Part shown: in pieces, positions 35,424 through 46,712 of the stretch | Position numbering within the stretch: position 1 is the first letter of the stretch | Layout: each line of letters opens with the position of its first letter | Source: Hymenopellis radicata | Taxonomy: Eukaryota; Basidiomycota; Agaricomycetes; Agaricales; Physalacriaceae | Direction of reading: 5' to 3' | DNA: 64,000 nt | NCBI GenBank assembly: GCA_015501595.1 | Contig: JADNRX010000291.1 | Coordinates: 1 to 64,000 of the forward strand | Translations under genes and position numbers: made by a program | Notes under the pieces: generated by a model | Databases searched by the model: none | Seen by the model: only the letters and a program-made list of their open reading frames with translations | Told to the model about the DNA's origin: nothing

Positions 35424-35666
35424 CTGTAGTGTTTCAATCATATATTCTCATATTGGGTCACAGAGCCTCATGAACCGAACCTATACATATTGCATATTGC
35501 ATCACGGAGCCTCCTGGCCAGGCACAGGCATCCAAAAGCAGAAATTTCAGGTCCCGCCTGTAGCGGGCCTGTCCAAATAAGGGAATTTAAGGGTCTACGA
35601 ACCTATTTGCTGTAAATTCACAGCATATCGGGTCACAAGCCGCGAACCTACGGTTGAAACGCTACA
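35424..35666. mobile_element. CTGTAGTGTTTCAA MITE, copy 1
   Basis: A 243-bp element with ends CTGTAGTGTTTCAATCAT and an inverted GGTTGAAACGCTACAG. It is closely related to the copy at 51120-51363, including the shared core GCCTCCTGGCCAGGCACAGG. The TA flanking sequence fits a TA target preference. Confidence 0.85.
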
Positions 35667-36177
35667 GTAGCTGTAATACAGAGAGAGTGTATTTTATTGT
35701 TAACCTTCACTGCTCCGACGTTGAATGAACATGTAATGATGAGCTGCTCAATTCTCACCTCTCACACAGCGTGCTGCGTGCAGATCCAAAAATTTAAAGT
35801 TACTAGCTGGCCCATCCTGCCGCGTCGGATATTTCTTGCGCGGGCGACGAATACGGCCGTGTGAGTTGTGTGCGAGGACGGGTGTGAGCTCGACTGGTGC
35901 GCCTGGCAGAGCTTACGTGACCTATCTTAAATGGTCAACTTACATAATAAGCCCAATCGCGGTACAGCCCCCCACTTAAACACTAGACTAGCAAATAACT
36001 TGGACTCGACGATGACTGGTCGCCACTAATGATGACGATACCGAAGATGGCACTGAAGGTGGCAGTTGACTTGGGTAGGAGATTTTACATGACAATGAGC
36101 TGCAGATGCTACTTCCTGCGTACAGGGACGAGCATAAGCTCGACACTACTGAAATGGTAAGCTATACTTATTTTCAT

Positions 36178-37279
36178 TAGAGACCTCAACGAGTTTCCGG
36201 ATCACACGGAAACTCGAGTACTCGACCCGGTCGGGGGTCTCGGTGATCCGACTCGTTTGATCCGCGGATCGATAACAGGTCGGATCAGAGAAGGATCGCG
36301 AGTACAGCCTTGGAGGCACGAGTACTCGTCGCGAGTACTCGGTTTGACTCGCAATAATGTAGATACAGATTTAAACTTAATTTACAAATTTTTTAGAAGT
36401 TGAACGGGCCCTTGCGTCACCCAAATGAGACGTTCGCGTGAATTTCCTAGAAATTCTCACGATCCGGCAAACACCGAGAGGCCGCATAAGCGTGCGATCA
36501 CAGCCTCTCTCTCTCTCCTACTCACCACCACGACCACCCAGAGTGCGACGATTGTCGCCTCTGCCGCTCTGACGACTGTCAGGTGGCCTTTGGAGTGTGT
36601 ACTTCCACCTTGGCTGCATGCCGGGTGGTGGATCTTGGCCTTGGCTTCATGCCGGGCCTGCTGCTTCTGTCTTTGCGACAGCAGCAGAGGATGCACAACA
36701 ACAACGACTCGACGATGGACACCGGACGATGGACGCCAGACGCCGGTATTACGACGATGCAGGACACCGCCAACGCGGATGAGGAGATCGACGACGTGTT
36801 CGCGACTACGCGTCGACAACAACGCCAACGACAAGATGATGCGGCGATGGTGGCGGTAGTGGGATGGCGAGCCGAGGCAGGAACAGTGTTGGGTGAGTGG
36901 CTTTTTTTTCCTTTTTCTCCCATCCCACCACCATCATACCACGACCAGGACCACCATCACACCACCATCACCCCATCACCCCCACCACTACTACCCTCAG
37001 TCCGTACTCATGCACGGCTGAGTGTCCCCGTGCCATTGCCCGGGGATGCTCACCAGGCATGAATGAACTTTGGGCAAGTTTGAGGGGGCTGATCCGTGAG
37101 ATCCGTCGACGACCCGGATCGCGCACGAGTACTCGCAAACCTCGCGAGTACTCGACTCGTTTGACTCGCGAGTCAACGCGGGTCGAGTCAAACGCGGATC
37201 ACGGATCGAGGCTTTTGGCCTCGAGTACTCGCCTCACGGATCGCGAGTCAGACCCGGATCTGACTCGTTGAGGTCTCTA
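36178..37279. mobile_element. hAT-type non-autonomous element, family A copy 1
   Basis: 1102 bp with TIR TAGAGACCTCAACGAGT and an exact 8-bp target duplication ATTTTCAT (36170-36177 and 37280-37287). Subterminal regions are dense in the palindrome CGAGTACTCG. The interior holds a GC-rich cassette (GACGATTGTC repeats, a GACAGCAGCAG-like hairpin, CCACCA simple repeats, GTGCCATTGCCCGGGGATGC). Open frames inside are low-complexity and not genes. Confidence 0.95.
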
Positions 37280-38739
37280 ATTTTCATTTACATTTGCTGT
37301 TTGACGTGGTACTGCTGCTTAATGCTGCCTCTCATCTCCTTCTTCGCTTCTCTACTTCTCCATTCCCATTCTTTTCCCTTCTACACCTATCTCCTCCATT
37401 ACTTTTCCACAGTGAGGCCTGGCTCATCTTATCATACCCCTTCCACATCCATCCTGCCCTGTCACTCATTATTTCCCATACCTTTCATCATCGGTATGTG
37501 TATTGTTCTTTTGAGTGTTTCACGTCGCCCCAAAATATTGGTGCAGTGATAGGTAAACAGGTTGTGGCTGAATTACCTGCGAGATACCTGGGCTGTTCAC
37601 TAGCCATAAGTAGTTGCCATATACTTGACTATTATAAATATACACATTTTAAATAATTTTATAAATTTTTATGAACTCAAATGAGCCTAATATTATTAAG
37701 AAACAGCATTACAGATGAATTTCCTCTAGAGACCTCAATGAGTCAGCAGATTACGTGGATATATCCATACTCGATCTGCTCGGGCATCTCAGAGATCCGA
37801 TCCATATGATCCGTAGACCCATAGTGGGTCGGATCACATATGGATTGCGGATCAGCCTCTAGAGGCATGAGTACTCGTTACGAGTACTCGTGTTGACTTG
37901 TGAATATTTAAAGATATATTTTAACTTAATTTACAAATTTTTACTAAGTCAAACGGGCCCTTGCGTCACCCAAATGAGCCATACACGTGAATTTCTCATA
38001 GATTCTCACGATCTGGCGATTGCCGAGAGGCCGCGTAAGCCTCTGATCGATAACTCAATCGCTCTTATCTCTCTCTTCTCCCTAGAGGGAGGCACAAGTG
38101 TATACCCGGGTGCACCCGACACCCGCGCGACAAGTATTTGTGTCATCAAGGCCGGACTTGCCACCTGGCAGCACACCCGGGTACCGGCAAGTACTTGACT
38201 CGCGGGTCAAGTACTTGACAAGTACTTGCCTAAATGACAAGTACTTGGCAAGTACGGGTGGCCAAGTACTTGTCAAAGTCAATGTGGTTTTTCATGCCCG
38301 TCGACGACCCCCGAGCAATTGCGCGGGGTAAGTCGACGTGCATGATTCATCTTGCTCATGCCCCGGGCTTGTGTAAGAACAAGAACCGGCACTGAACAAG
38401 ATGAGAATGGGAGGAGCAGGAATGTTGTTGGGTGACAACGAGGGCGAGGATATGGATGCGTAACTAGGGTTTGAAAGTTAGGTTAGTTAACCAGTTAGTA
38501 ACCGCTCATTAACCCTAACCTAACCACCTCTAACTGATATAACGGTTAAGGATCTTAACCGGTTTCAGCAGTTAGAGGTGGTTACGGTTATAGGTTAAAA
38601 AATATTTCAGATATCCTATAACCGCTAGTTAGGGTTATTGACCGGTTACAACCGCACTAACCGCTATATCGGTTAAACCGGTTATAACCAGTTAATAACC
38701 GGTTTAACCGACCAAATCCAGAAAATTGAAAAGAAGGTT

Positions 38740-38817
38740 GCCATGAGTGGGAATTGAACCCACATACTGCTGCTGAAACACAGCAGGAGCTCATCCATCT
38801 GAGCCACAGCCGCCGCA
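38740..38817 (-). ncRNA. tRNA-like module in left arm of element D
   Basis: Read on the minus strand: A-box TGGCTCAGATGG, a D-stem GCTC/GAGC, a 5-bp anticodon-like stem CTGCT/AGCAG with loop GTGTTTC (GTT in the anticodon position), and a perfect T-arm GTGGG-TTCAATT-CCCAC with B-box GGTTCAATTCC. The acceptor stem pairs poorly. A TTTT run follows 3'. It is probably a degenerate, tRNA-derived Pol III unit rather than a working tRNA. Confidence 0.55.
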
Positions 38818-39261
38818 AGCTCTATCAATTTTTAGGTCTCATAGGCCCTCTTTGCTCACACCCGAACAAGTATGGTAACTGCGTGCATGTACCTCATAAT
38901 GGTCATGCACGCCACTTACCAAGTCAAATGATTAACTGACACACTACTCCTAACAAAAAATTATTGACAGACTTATTCTTATTAACAATCAAAGACATCA
39001 TAGCTCCTCTCTAGTCATACTCTGATAGGTATAGCAAGTGCGTGAAGTACATGCATACTATTTAATGATTAACAGACGGATGCCCCACAAATCCATTCAT
39101 GCTCGATGAGCATCCCCAGGCAATGGCACAGGGATACTCAACCGTGCATGAGCACTGACTAAGGGTGGGGTGGTGGGTGGTGGGAGCAGTGGAGGTAGTG
39201 GTGAAGGTGCTGGGAGTGGTGGTGGGAGTGCTGATGGTGGTGGTGGTGGGATGAGATATAA

Positions 39262-40412
39262 ACCACGATCTATAGGCCGCCTGACAATCATCAGCGCAGG
39301 AGAGGCGACAATTGTCGGGCTCTGAGTAGTCCCAGTGGTTGTTGATTCATCCTATGAGGGTCAAGGCCAAGGCGTACTGCAGTAACAAAGAAAAAAATAC
39401 GCATCTTCGTGATGCCGCCTGCCTGCAGACAGCGCGGTGTCGAGTTCCGCAGCCAATACCAGAGTCCTCTGCCTAGCAAGGCTTCACCATTATCATGGTT
39501 GAAGATTTGCAGCCTCATTTGAGGGCTTACACGTCCTGCGGGGCCGCCGGGGCTCTTCAAGTCCGCAGACAGAGTCAGATTAAAGGAGATGACATAAAGT
39601 CAGTCTCAGTCTCCAAGACAGTAGGCGCCAACATAAAGTTGATCACCGGGGAACTAGCTTGATGGTGGTGGTGGTTAAAGGGAGAGAATGAGCCTTCGAT
39701 CACCATACGGATCCAATCTGTACACTAGTGATCAGATCGTCGAGTACCGGGGATTTGTCTGAAACTTTTTTTGAGACCTCTCCTTTTGATATTAAGCCCA
39801 ATGCACACTATTTGAAAGTGAGAAAAAATATATTTCTATCTATAATGAATACTTGTTTGATTGAAAAGATAGTCAAACAACTGGTAGAGATATTATTGCT
39901 AGTGATTAAATGATCACATAAGTAATCAATGATTAACGGACTGATCATTCGAGTGGTGATCATGATGCATTTTAGTAAGTGATCTCTGTCTTCAACCACC
40001 ACCACCTCAAGACGCCCGCACCCCGATGACTCGACCTTGGGACGCGGGTCTTCCGGGCGTCTTTCTTCTTTCATCTACCTCTTTTTTGCCTATTTTTCCT
40101 GGATATGCGGGCTTGAAGAGCCCCGGCGGCCCGCAGGACGCGTAAGCCCTTGAACAAGGCTGCAAATCTTCAACCACAATGACGGAGAAGCCTTGCTAGG
40201 TAGAGGACTCCAGTATTGGTTATGGAACTAGACACTGCACTGTCTGCAGGCAGGCGGCGTCATAAAGATGCGTATTTTTTTTCTTTGTTACTGCAGTGAG
40301 CCATTGACCACCACAGGATGAATCAACGACCACTGGGACTACTCAGAGCCTGACAATTGTCGCCTCTGCCATGCTGATAATTGTCAGGCAGGCGAGGCGG
40401 TCTATTAGTTGA
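39262..40412. repeat. Large inverted repeat in the centre of element D
   Basis: Arms of about 300 bp (39262-39560 and 40110-40412) are imperfect reverse complements. They share CTGCAGTAACAAAGAAAAAA, CTGCCTGCAGACAG, GGGGCTCTTCAAG and GACAATTGTC segments. The roughly 550-bp spacer has TGATCA-rich sequence. It may be a further element nested inside D. I could not fix TIR ends or a target duplication. Confidence 0.75.
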
Positions 40413-40983
40413 GGTTTCGTGCTAGGCACCACTGCTGTCTTTGTGACAGCCGCAGAGGACTACTACAATGACTCTGGGACACAACAACGATGATTTGCAA
40501 CTCCAGGAGAGGATGATGAAGGAAGAGAGGTGATAATTTGGAAGTTGGGCTGGGTGGCGTTGCAGATGCGTACAGCCAAGAACAGTACGTGCTTTTATTT
40601 ATCTTCTGCATGTTCATGGCCTCGATGGTGTAGAATGACGCCGTAGAGGTTTTTTGACCTTCATTACAGTAATATGGCATCTTCCGCGACGCTTAAGCCC
40701 CACCAATGTGGGCTGCATACATTCTGATTCTCTCTCACCCTTTACATATGATGCACCATGCATGCACCATCTTGCTTACATTCCTGGACTGTCGAGGTGC
40801 TTTTCGTATAGGATATAACTACTGCACATTTGTGCAGTGTGTTGTCTTACCGAAAAAATCTCTCGACTGTCCGTTAAACATTGTTGTTAGACTGTCCGTT
40901 AAACATTATTATTGGATACACTTATACTAGTATTAATGGGAATGAGATTCACCATAAAACCCATCTCAAGTATGATATTCTGC

Positions 40984-41064
40984 GGCGGCGGTGGCTCAGT
41001 TGGTAATGGGTCATACTTCTAACTAATATGTGCGGTATGCGGGTGTTCAAACCCTTCTGCTGCC
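40984..41064 (+). ncRNA. tRNA-like module in right arm of element D
   Basis: A-box TGGCTCAGTTGG. A full 7-bp acceptor pairing (GGCGGCG with TGCTGCC, two G-T pairs). B-box-like GTGTTCAAACCC. TTTTT directly follows. The anticodon arm is weak. It is the inverted counterpart of the module at 38740-38817, so both would transcribe outward toward the element ends. Confidence 0.5.
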
Positions 41065-42688
41065 CTTTTTGAGTAAAGTATGATCGGTTAAACTGGTTAT
41101 TAACTGGTTATAACCGGTTAAACCGGAAAAGCGGTTATAACTGGTTATAACCGCTAACCTAACCGGAAAAATAACCGGTTAGCGGTTAATGACAGTTATC
41201 AGTGGTTACAGTTATGGTTAACAGACATTAGCGTACTTGGTTATGGTTACTGTTACGGTTAGACCTGACTGAGAAGGTCTAACCGTAACCTAACCTAACC
41301 TTAAAACCCTATGCGTAATGGATGGCCGGGCCGAACGCGACCGCTGTCGTTGTCGGGCGCAGGAAAGAGACGGAACGGGTGAGACGACGCGGCGAGAGAA
41401 GTAATCGGGTGAGGAGATCGCGTCGGCGCGTTGGGATGATGGTGGGGAATACGGCTGGGGCAGAGATATCAATGTGCAACATCAATGACAGAGAGAAAAA
41501 ACACACCTTTGAGGCTGCATGCGTCCGCGACGCCATGCAAATCCGAATGACAGGGCGCCGTCGCAGAGACGCGCCTGAGAGATCACATCCATGGGCAGCA
41601 GCGGCCGGCGCTGTGACGGAAATGTATTCTTGTGGCAATGCCGCCTCCGTGAGGGCTTACGCGGTCCAAAGGAAGTCCACACGGCGGTCCAAGTAGCGCC
41701 GTCGCGCAGACGAGCACTGGAAAGCGCCCCGGAACGTATCCGAGGGCGCAGCGGCCGGCGCGAAGCCAAACCGCGGCGGGAGAGCGAAGCAACACCAAAA
41801 GAACAAGTCAGAGAGGCCCCAGAAAAATTTCTGGGGCCGACAAACACGACTACGACATCGTGCTGTGGTGGGATGAGGCAAGAACCAATATCGGAGCAGA
41901 TCGATCGTTATCCGGCAAGTGCCGGGACGCTCGGCCAGCTCGGCGATCACGGATATTCGTCCGCAACGTCGTTTCTGAGCGACGTTGGGCTCGTTTGAGG
42001 CCAAATAAAATTCAATAAATCTTGTAAAATACATATGTACCTACCTGCAAGTATTAGGCAAGTACTTGCCCCAAATACTTGCCTCGCCAACCCCGTACTT
42101 GCCACCCGTGCACCACCCGGGTGGTGGCAAGTGCCGGGTGGGCAGGTGCCGGGTGCGGCACCACCCGGGTGATGCCGATACTTGTGAATACTTGCAAGTA
42201 CTTACCACTCGTGCCTTGCTCTACTTCTCCCATGACGACGACCACCCAGCGAGTGACAACTGTCAGGTGGCCTCGGGGGTGAGGATTGTGCCCTGGCTGA
42301 GTGCTGGGCTTGCTGCTGTCTTTATGACAGCAGCAACAGATGACTTCACGGCGCCGACTCTGGACGACCACGACTCCCAGATGACCACGACTTCCGGCCA
42401 ACGACGATGACGGGGATGAAGTGAAGATGTGGATGGAGTGATGATGGATGGCGGGAGGACGACAGGTTAACACAGTGAGTGGTGCGCTGATAGAGCTGAC
42501 AAGGATGACTCACATCACCACCATCACCCACACCACCACTACCCACACCACTACCACCACCACCACCATCACCATCTACCATCACTCCCACTTCCACTCT
42601 TGCCTCCACACCACCACTATGACCTTCCCCTCTGCTATCACCACCCTCAGTCTGCATTATGCACGACTGAGTGTCCCTGCATCAGGAA

Positions 42689-44011
42689 TAGAGCAAGGCA
42701 CGAGTGTCTACCCGGGTGCACCCGACACCCGCCCGGCAAATACTTGCTGCCAGAGAGCCGGACTTGCCACCTGGCAGCACACCCGGGTACCCGCAAGTAC
42801 TTGACCCGCGGGTCAAGTACTTGGCAAGTACTTGCCTCTCAGATGGGCAAGTACTTGCCTGAGTACCTGCATAATTTGAAGCAGCTTTCGTGCCTGCCGA
42901 CGACCCCCGAGCAATTGCGCGGGGGCAATCGATGTGCACGATACACATGCGTGAAGCCCCGGTTACTTGCTTGAGCAAGAACTGCAGCTAAACGGAGTGT
43001 AAGAGGGAGTGGGGTGCAAGAGAGGGCAAAGGCGAGGAGAATGGGTTGCAAGGTCGTCGTGAAGTCATTGAGGTGGGGTGGTCCGTGTTCGAATATTCGA
43101 GGTATCCTGGCATACACATGCTGTGCAGCAGCCGCACGGTGCATAAATTCAAGAAATAAGCAACAAAGGAAACACATACGATTTGGGGCAGGATGCGTCC
43201 GCAACGCCATCCACCCAGTCTCTACATGAAGCGGGGGCTAATCCAGCCGCTCGACCTGCCCACGCCTTCTGGTAGTATGGATGCCTCGTCCTGAGGGCTT
43301 GAGCGCCGTGTGTTTGCGCAAAAACGGCGCCGTGGTGTAGGTGAGTGCCGTGAAACTGGCGCCGTCGTATAGACGAGTGCCGTGAGACTGGCGCCATCAT
43401 GTAGACGAGCGCCGCCACGAGTGCGCGCTCGTTGTCCAATAGTAGGGCGGCCTCGTCCTGAGGGCTTACGCAGTCCAGAAGGGCGCCGTCGCGAAGACAG
43501 GCGCAAGAATACGCCCCGGAATGTATCCGAGGGCGCAGCGGTCGGTGCGAAGCCAAACCACACAGAAAAAGCAGAGAAAAACAGAGAAGAGAAGTCAGAC
43601 AAGCCCCAGACCAAGTTCTGGGGCCGACGAGCACGACATTAAAGTCGTGCTGTGGTGGTAGCAGGCCAAGAGGTCTGATCAGACCAGATCGATCATTATC
43701 CGGCAATTGCCGGGACGTTCGGCGACCTCGGCGATCAGAGAAAATTGTCTGCAACATCATTTCTCAATGAGATTGGGCTTGTTTGAGCCCAAATAAAATT
43801 CAATAAATTTTGTAAAATACATATATACCTACCTACAAGTATTAGGCAAGTACTTACCCCAAATACTTGCCTCACCAACCCAGTACTTGCCACCCGTGCA
43901 CCACCCGGGTGGTGGCAAGTGCCGGGTGGGCAGGTGCCGGGTGCGGCACCACCCGGGTGACGTCAATACTTGCAGATATCTGCAAGTACTTACCACTCGT
44001 GCCTTGCTCTA
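42689..44011. mobile_element. hAT-type non-autonomous element, family B copy 2
   Basis: 1323 bp with TIR TAGAGCAAGGCACGAGTG at both ends and an exact 8-bp duplication ATCAGGAA (42681-42688 and 44012-44019). Subterminal CAAGTACTTG palindromes and CACCCGGGTG are as in copy 1. The interior contains the GGGCGCAGCGGTCGG block shared with copy 1. There is no transposase. Confidence 0.95.
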
Positions 44012-44019
44012 ATCAGGAA

Positions 44020-45150
44020 AGGCCTATATGCCTTAAGGCGTCTTAAGATTCATATCACTCGAACATCAAACTTCAAGCTCCAAAAAGCTCCTAAAGCTCC
44101 AAAGAGCTCTCAAGACATCTTAAAGCTGACATATTATAGCCATGAAACTTAAGATGATAAAAGGCAGCAAAAAGATGCTTAAAGGTAACTTGAGGCATGT
44201 ACTTTGAATACATCTATCCCAAGACAACTGAAGACATGAGGCATCGTTACAATCAACTTAAGACATTGAAAGACCTCTTAAGGCAACTCTTATGCACACA
44301 CTCTAAATACTTATCTCCAAAGACTACACATTCCAAATATTTACATCCACACATAGCTCAAAGCAACTTCAATCTTTGAATACTTTATATTCCCATACAA
44401 GACATCGAATCAATAGATAATCCATTTATGCACTGTTGCAAGCAAGGCTGTGCAGTACTTCGTCGTAGTTAGCCTCAGCCCGCACAACCTCACGGCCTCA
44501 ACCGGTGCGTGATGACAACAGGTGCACTGCCTTTAGAGGGTGTTCACTTAACAAGGGGCTAAAGGACTTGTTGGATCGCGGATGTGCACGAGTGTGTCCC
44601 CCCTCTTCGAGGCAAAGCAGGCATTCTGCGTCCTCCTGCGAATCGAAAATTTATTAATTGCCATGGGAGCAAGGACACTACGTACTGGTGGTGAGGTGCT
44701 GGTAGTTATTTCTATGCAGATGTTGTCATCCTAATACCATCGTCATCGATGTCGTGGTGTAGGGTTGCGGTAGTCGTGAACCGTCGCTGTCAGTCGTTAA
44801 AACTGACTGGTTGTGCGTTTTATACATGCCAGAACCCAATAATATGTGATGAAAGATGTGATGTAGAAAAACACGTATTGACACATTGATGAGAAAAAAC
44901 CGAGTGAGGAGAAATGAGCGGCGGGGACGTGTGCCCTGCCGGAGCGCGCGGAGGTCCTGAGCGAGTGGCCGTGATGGGGGTTGTAGAAATATAGCGGAAG
45001 ATGACTGATAGAATGGGGTCCATTATGGAGGACATTGAGTGATGAGACCTAGAAAACCCCAAGATTTTAGGTCTGGAGAGGACGATAAGCTCGGCAACGA
45101 ATAGAGAAAATTAAAACTAACCTCCTCGCTTCGTAGGATAAATAAAATTA
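44020..45150. other. Intergenic, no recognised gene
   Basis: AT-rich sequence with many short AAAGCTCC and CTTAAG-type repeats (44040-44300) passes into ordinary sequence with no coding signal up to the MITE at 45151. Confidence 0.4.
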
Positions 45151-45765
45151 CAGTCTTCCACCACTCAACAGGACAGCCAAATATGGATCGGACTCCGAAG
45201 ATAGTTTCTGCCTCGAATTTTTATTTTTTGAGTAGGCTATATTATGAATGAGGGTCTATTAAGTATATGTACATCTCAAAGTAATGGAAAACTATGTATA
45301 TGCGGTGTGCTAGAACACCATCAGTGCAAAATCTTATTATCTGAGGCACACCACTCAACAGGATAGTGACATGATTATCCTTTTTAGGATGGATTTTGAC
45401 GGAGTGTCACATCTGGTCACATCTGCCTCGACGTCCATCTGGTGTACTTTCAGCTCGAAACGGCTCTCAAGGGCCTGCAGCAATGACAGAACATTCAGTA
45501 ATGAATATGAAATGAATTTTATTCATCCCCCAGGTGCGAAGATAGCCCACAAATTTCATAGAGGCTCCTTCAGTCCAACTTGCACTGAATTATACCAATT
45601 GCTCGATGGACAGCTCATGCATTCGTACTCGGAGGCCTACCTAAATAACAGGTATGCTATTATAACTCAAAATGTGAAGACTCCGGTGTAAATAACAGCT
45701 GATTCCGGCACTTCCGGGTGCTTGTCCTGTTGAGTGGTGCTGTCCCGTTGAGTGGTGGAAGACTG
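45151..45765. mobile_element. CAGTCTTCCACC MITE inserted at the end of a host gene
   Basis: 615 bp with TIR CAGTCTTCCACCACTC at both ends and TA on each side. Internal copies of CCACTCAACAGGA repeat near both ends. Its right end (in plus orientation) abuts the last codon of the PNRC-like gene on the minus strand. Confidence 0.88.
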
Positions 45766-46712
45766 TACACAAAAATAGGCGGTGGCAAGTCCTCCGGACT
45801 AGGTGAGTTCTGAAACGTGGAACTCGCAAAGTAGCCCGCAGCGACGGCAGCTTCCATTTCGGCCTGCTGTGAGCTTCCCAGCCTTCATGAGAGAGATTGT
45901 CTTCCTTCGATGGACTCTGTTCGTCCGAGCTGGAGGAGGATAGTTCCTCGTCAGACGACATGTGGAAGACACCCTCACTGGGCGTTCTGACGTGCTTCTG
46001 GCCCTTCTTGCGTGAGGGCGGAGACGGACTCGGCGGCAAAACGACGTTGAATGGGAACACCCCAAAAGAGGTAGTCAAAGGCGCAGTCCTAGGACCATCG
46101 TGGAAGCGCCTCGTCGGTGTGCTCGGGTATTCCTCGTCGCTGAAGAGATCGGCTTCGGTCATATCATCACATATCGGGAACGGCTTCCAATCTGAAGTGT
46201 CGGGCGCAGTCTTGCCCTTGAACGGACGTGGCTGCTGCGAGAGACTCGGAGGGGATCGACTTGGGACGCTCGGGGAACCGGAATGGCCCGCGCTGGAGGC
46301 GGCATCGTGAACGATTTTGCCTGTTGAGACTGACGACGACGGGCTAGCTTTCCGGTCGGCTGTGATAAGAACTGGGGTACAGCTACGGAAAATGCGTCGT
46401 CCGAAAGATCGACGGCAGCTGTATGTTTGCGGGGAGGAGTAGAAGGAACCTCTGCCTGCGAGGAAGGGGTATGGGAAAGTGGCGGTGAGGCTTGTCTTGT
46501 GTTGTTGCGACGGCCACGAACGGAAGAATTGGACGTGCTCCTGTTTCCGGTAAGGAAAATTGTAAAACAGCCAAATTTGCCTAATCTCACCTAGCTGGTC
46601 GGCTGCTGTCCTTGGTCTGCACAGATTGTCGGCCGCGCTTCTCTGGGCTGTTCTGAGAAGAAGGCTTAGGGTGTCGGGGGTGGTCGATGTGAGCGTCAGC
46701 GGCCGTGGTCAT
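45641..46712 (-). CDS. PNRC/Edc1-like decapping coactivator candidate, with MITE-derived tail
   Basis: Exon 1 is 46712-46591. After a 50-bp intron, exon 2 runs from 46540. Ser/Pro-rich and acidic blocks (SDEEYPSTPTRRF, SSDEELSSSSSDEQSPS) lead to MEAAVAAGYFASSTFQNSPS with PEDLPPPIFV. This matches the short PNRC/Edc1 motif (Y-A-x-x-x-F-x-x-x-P-x-P-x-x-LPxP) used in activating mRNA decapping. Single-base frame breaks lie near 46291-46300 and 45865-45875, both in short homopolymer contexts. The ancestral stop TAA after IFV was split by a MITE, and the frame now continues about 36 codons through the element (ending SSHFEL at 45641). Confidence 0.6.

Larger units (their letters stand above)
38465..41312. 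mobile_element. hAT-type element D with TAGGGTTT ends and tRNA-like modules
   Basis: The ends TAGGGTTTGAAAGTTAGG and inverted TAGGGTTTTAAGGTTAGG are flanked by 8-bp TGCGTAAC/TGCGTAAT (7 of 8 identical). Arms of about 350 bp are inverted repeats of one another, packed with GGTTATAACCGG-type motifs. Each arm includes a tRNA-like module. It sits inside family B copy 1. The centre holds another large inverted repeat. No transposase was found. Confidence 0.88.
38083..42223. mobile_element. hAT-type non-autonomous element, family B copy 1 (host of element D)
   Basis: The ends TAGAGGGAGGCACAAGTG and inverted TAGAGCAAGGCACGAGTG are flanked by an exact 8-bp duplication CTTCTCCC (38075-38082 and 42224-42231). 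Subterminal regions carry many CAAGTACTTG palindromes and CACCCGGGTG. The interior right of element D includes a block also present in copy 2, with CCGAGGGCGCAGCGG. Length is 4141 bp including the 2.85-kb insert. Confidence 0.93.
37727..42688. mobile_element. hAT-type family A copy 2, split by nested insertion, right end lost
   Basis: The left arm 37727-38082 matches family A (TAGAGACCTCAATGAGTC, GAGTACTCG palindromes, GAGAGGCCGCGTAAGC). It then stops at a family B insertion (38083-42223). It resumes at 42224-42688 with the family A interior (GTGACAACTGTCAGGTGGCC, CACCAC repeats, a GACTGAGTGTCCCTGC fragment). A second family B element begins at 42689. No right TIR follows, so the right end is deleted or diverged. 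Confidence 0.8.

Noticed and set aside
36425..37062. Long open frames inside family A element copy 1 (and similar ones at 57.3-57.9, 53.1-53.6 and 58.7-59.3 kb)
   Set aside because: They are low-complexity translations of CACCAC and GAC repeats, differ between copies, and lie wholly within non-autonomous transposons.
38740..41064. Calling the two tRNA-like modules functional tRNA genes
   Set aside because: One has a poor acceptor stem and the other a poor anticodon arm, and both are parts of a transposon arm. I kept them as tRNA-like only.
41309..42034. GC-rich open frames on both strands at the right side of family B copy 1
   Set aside because: Overlapping frames on both strands of a GC-rich block shared by two transposon copies, with no consistent protein between copies.
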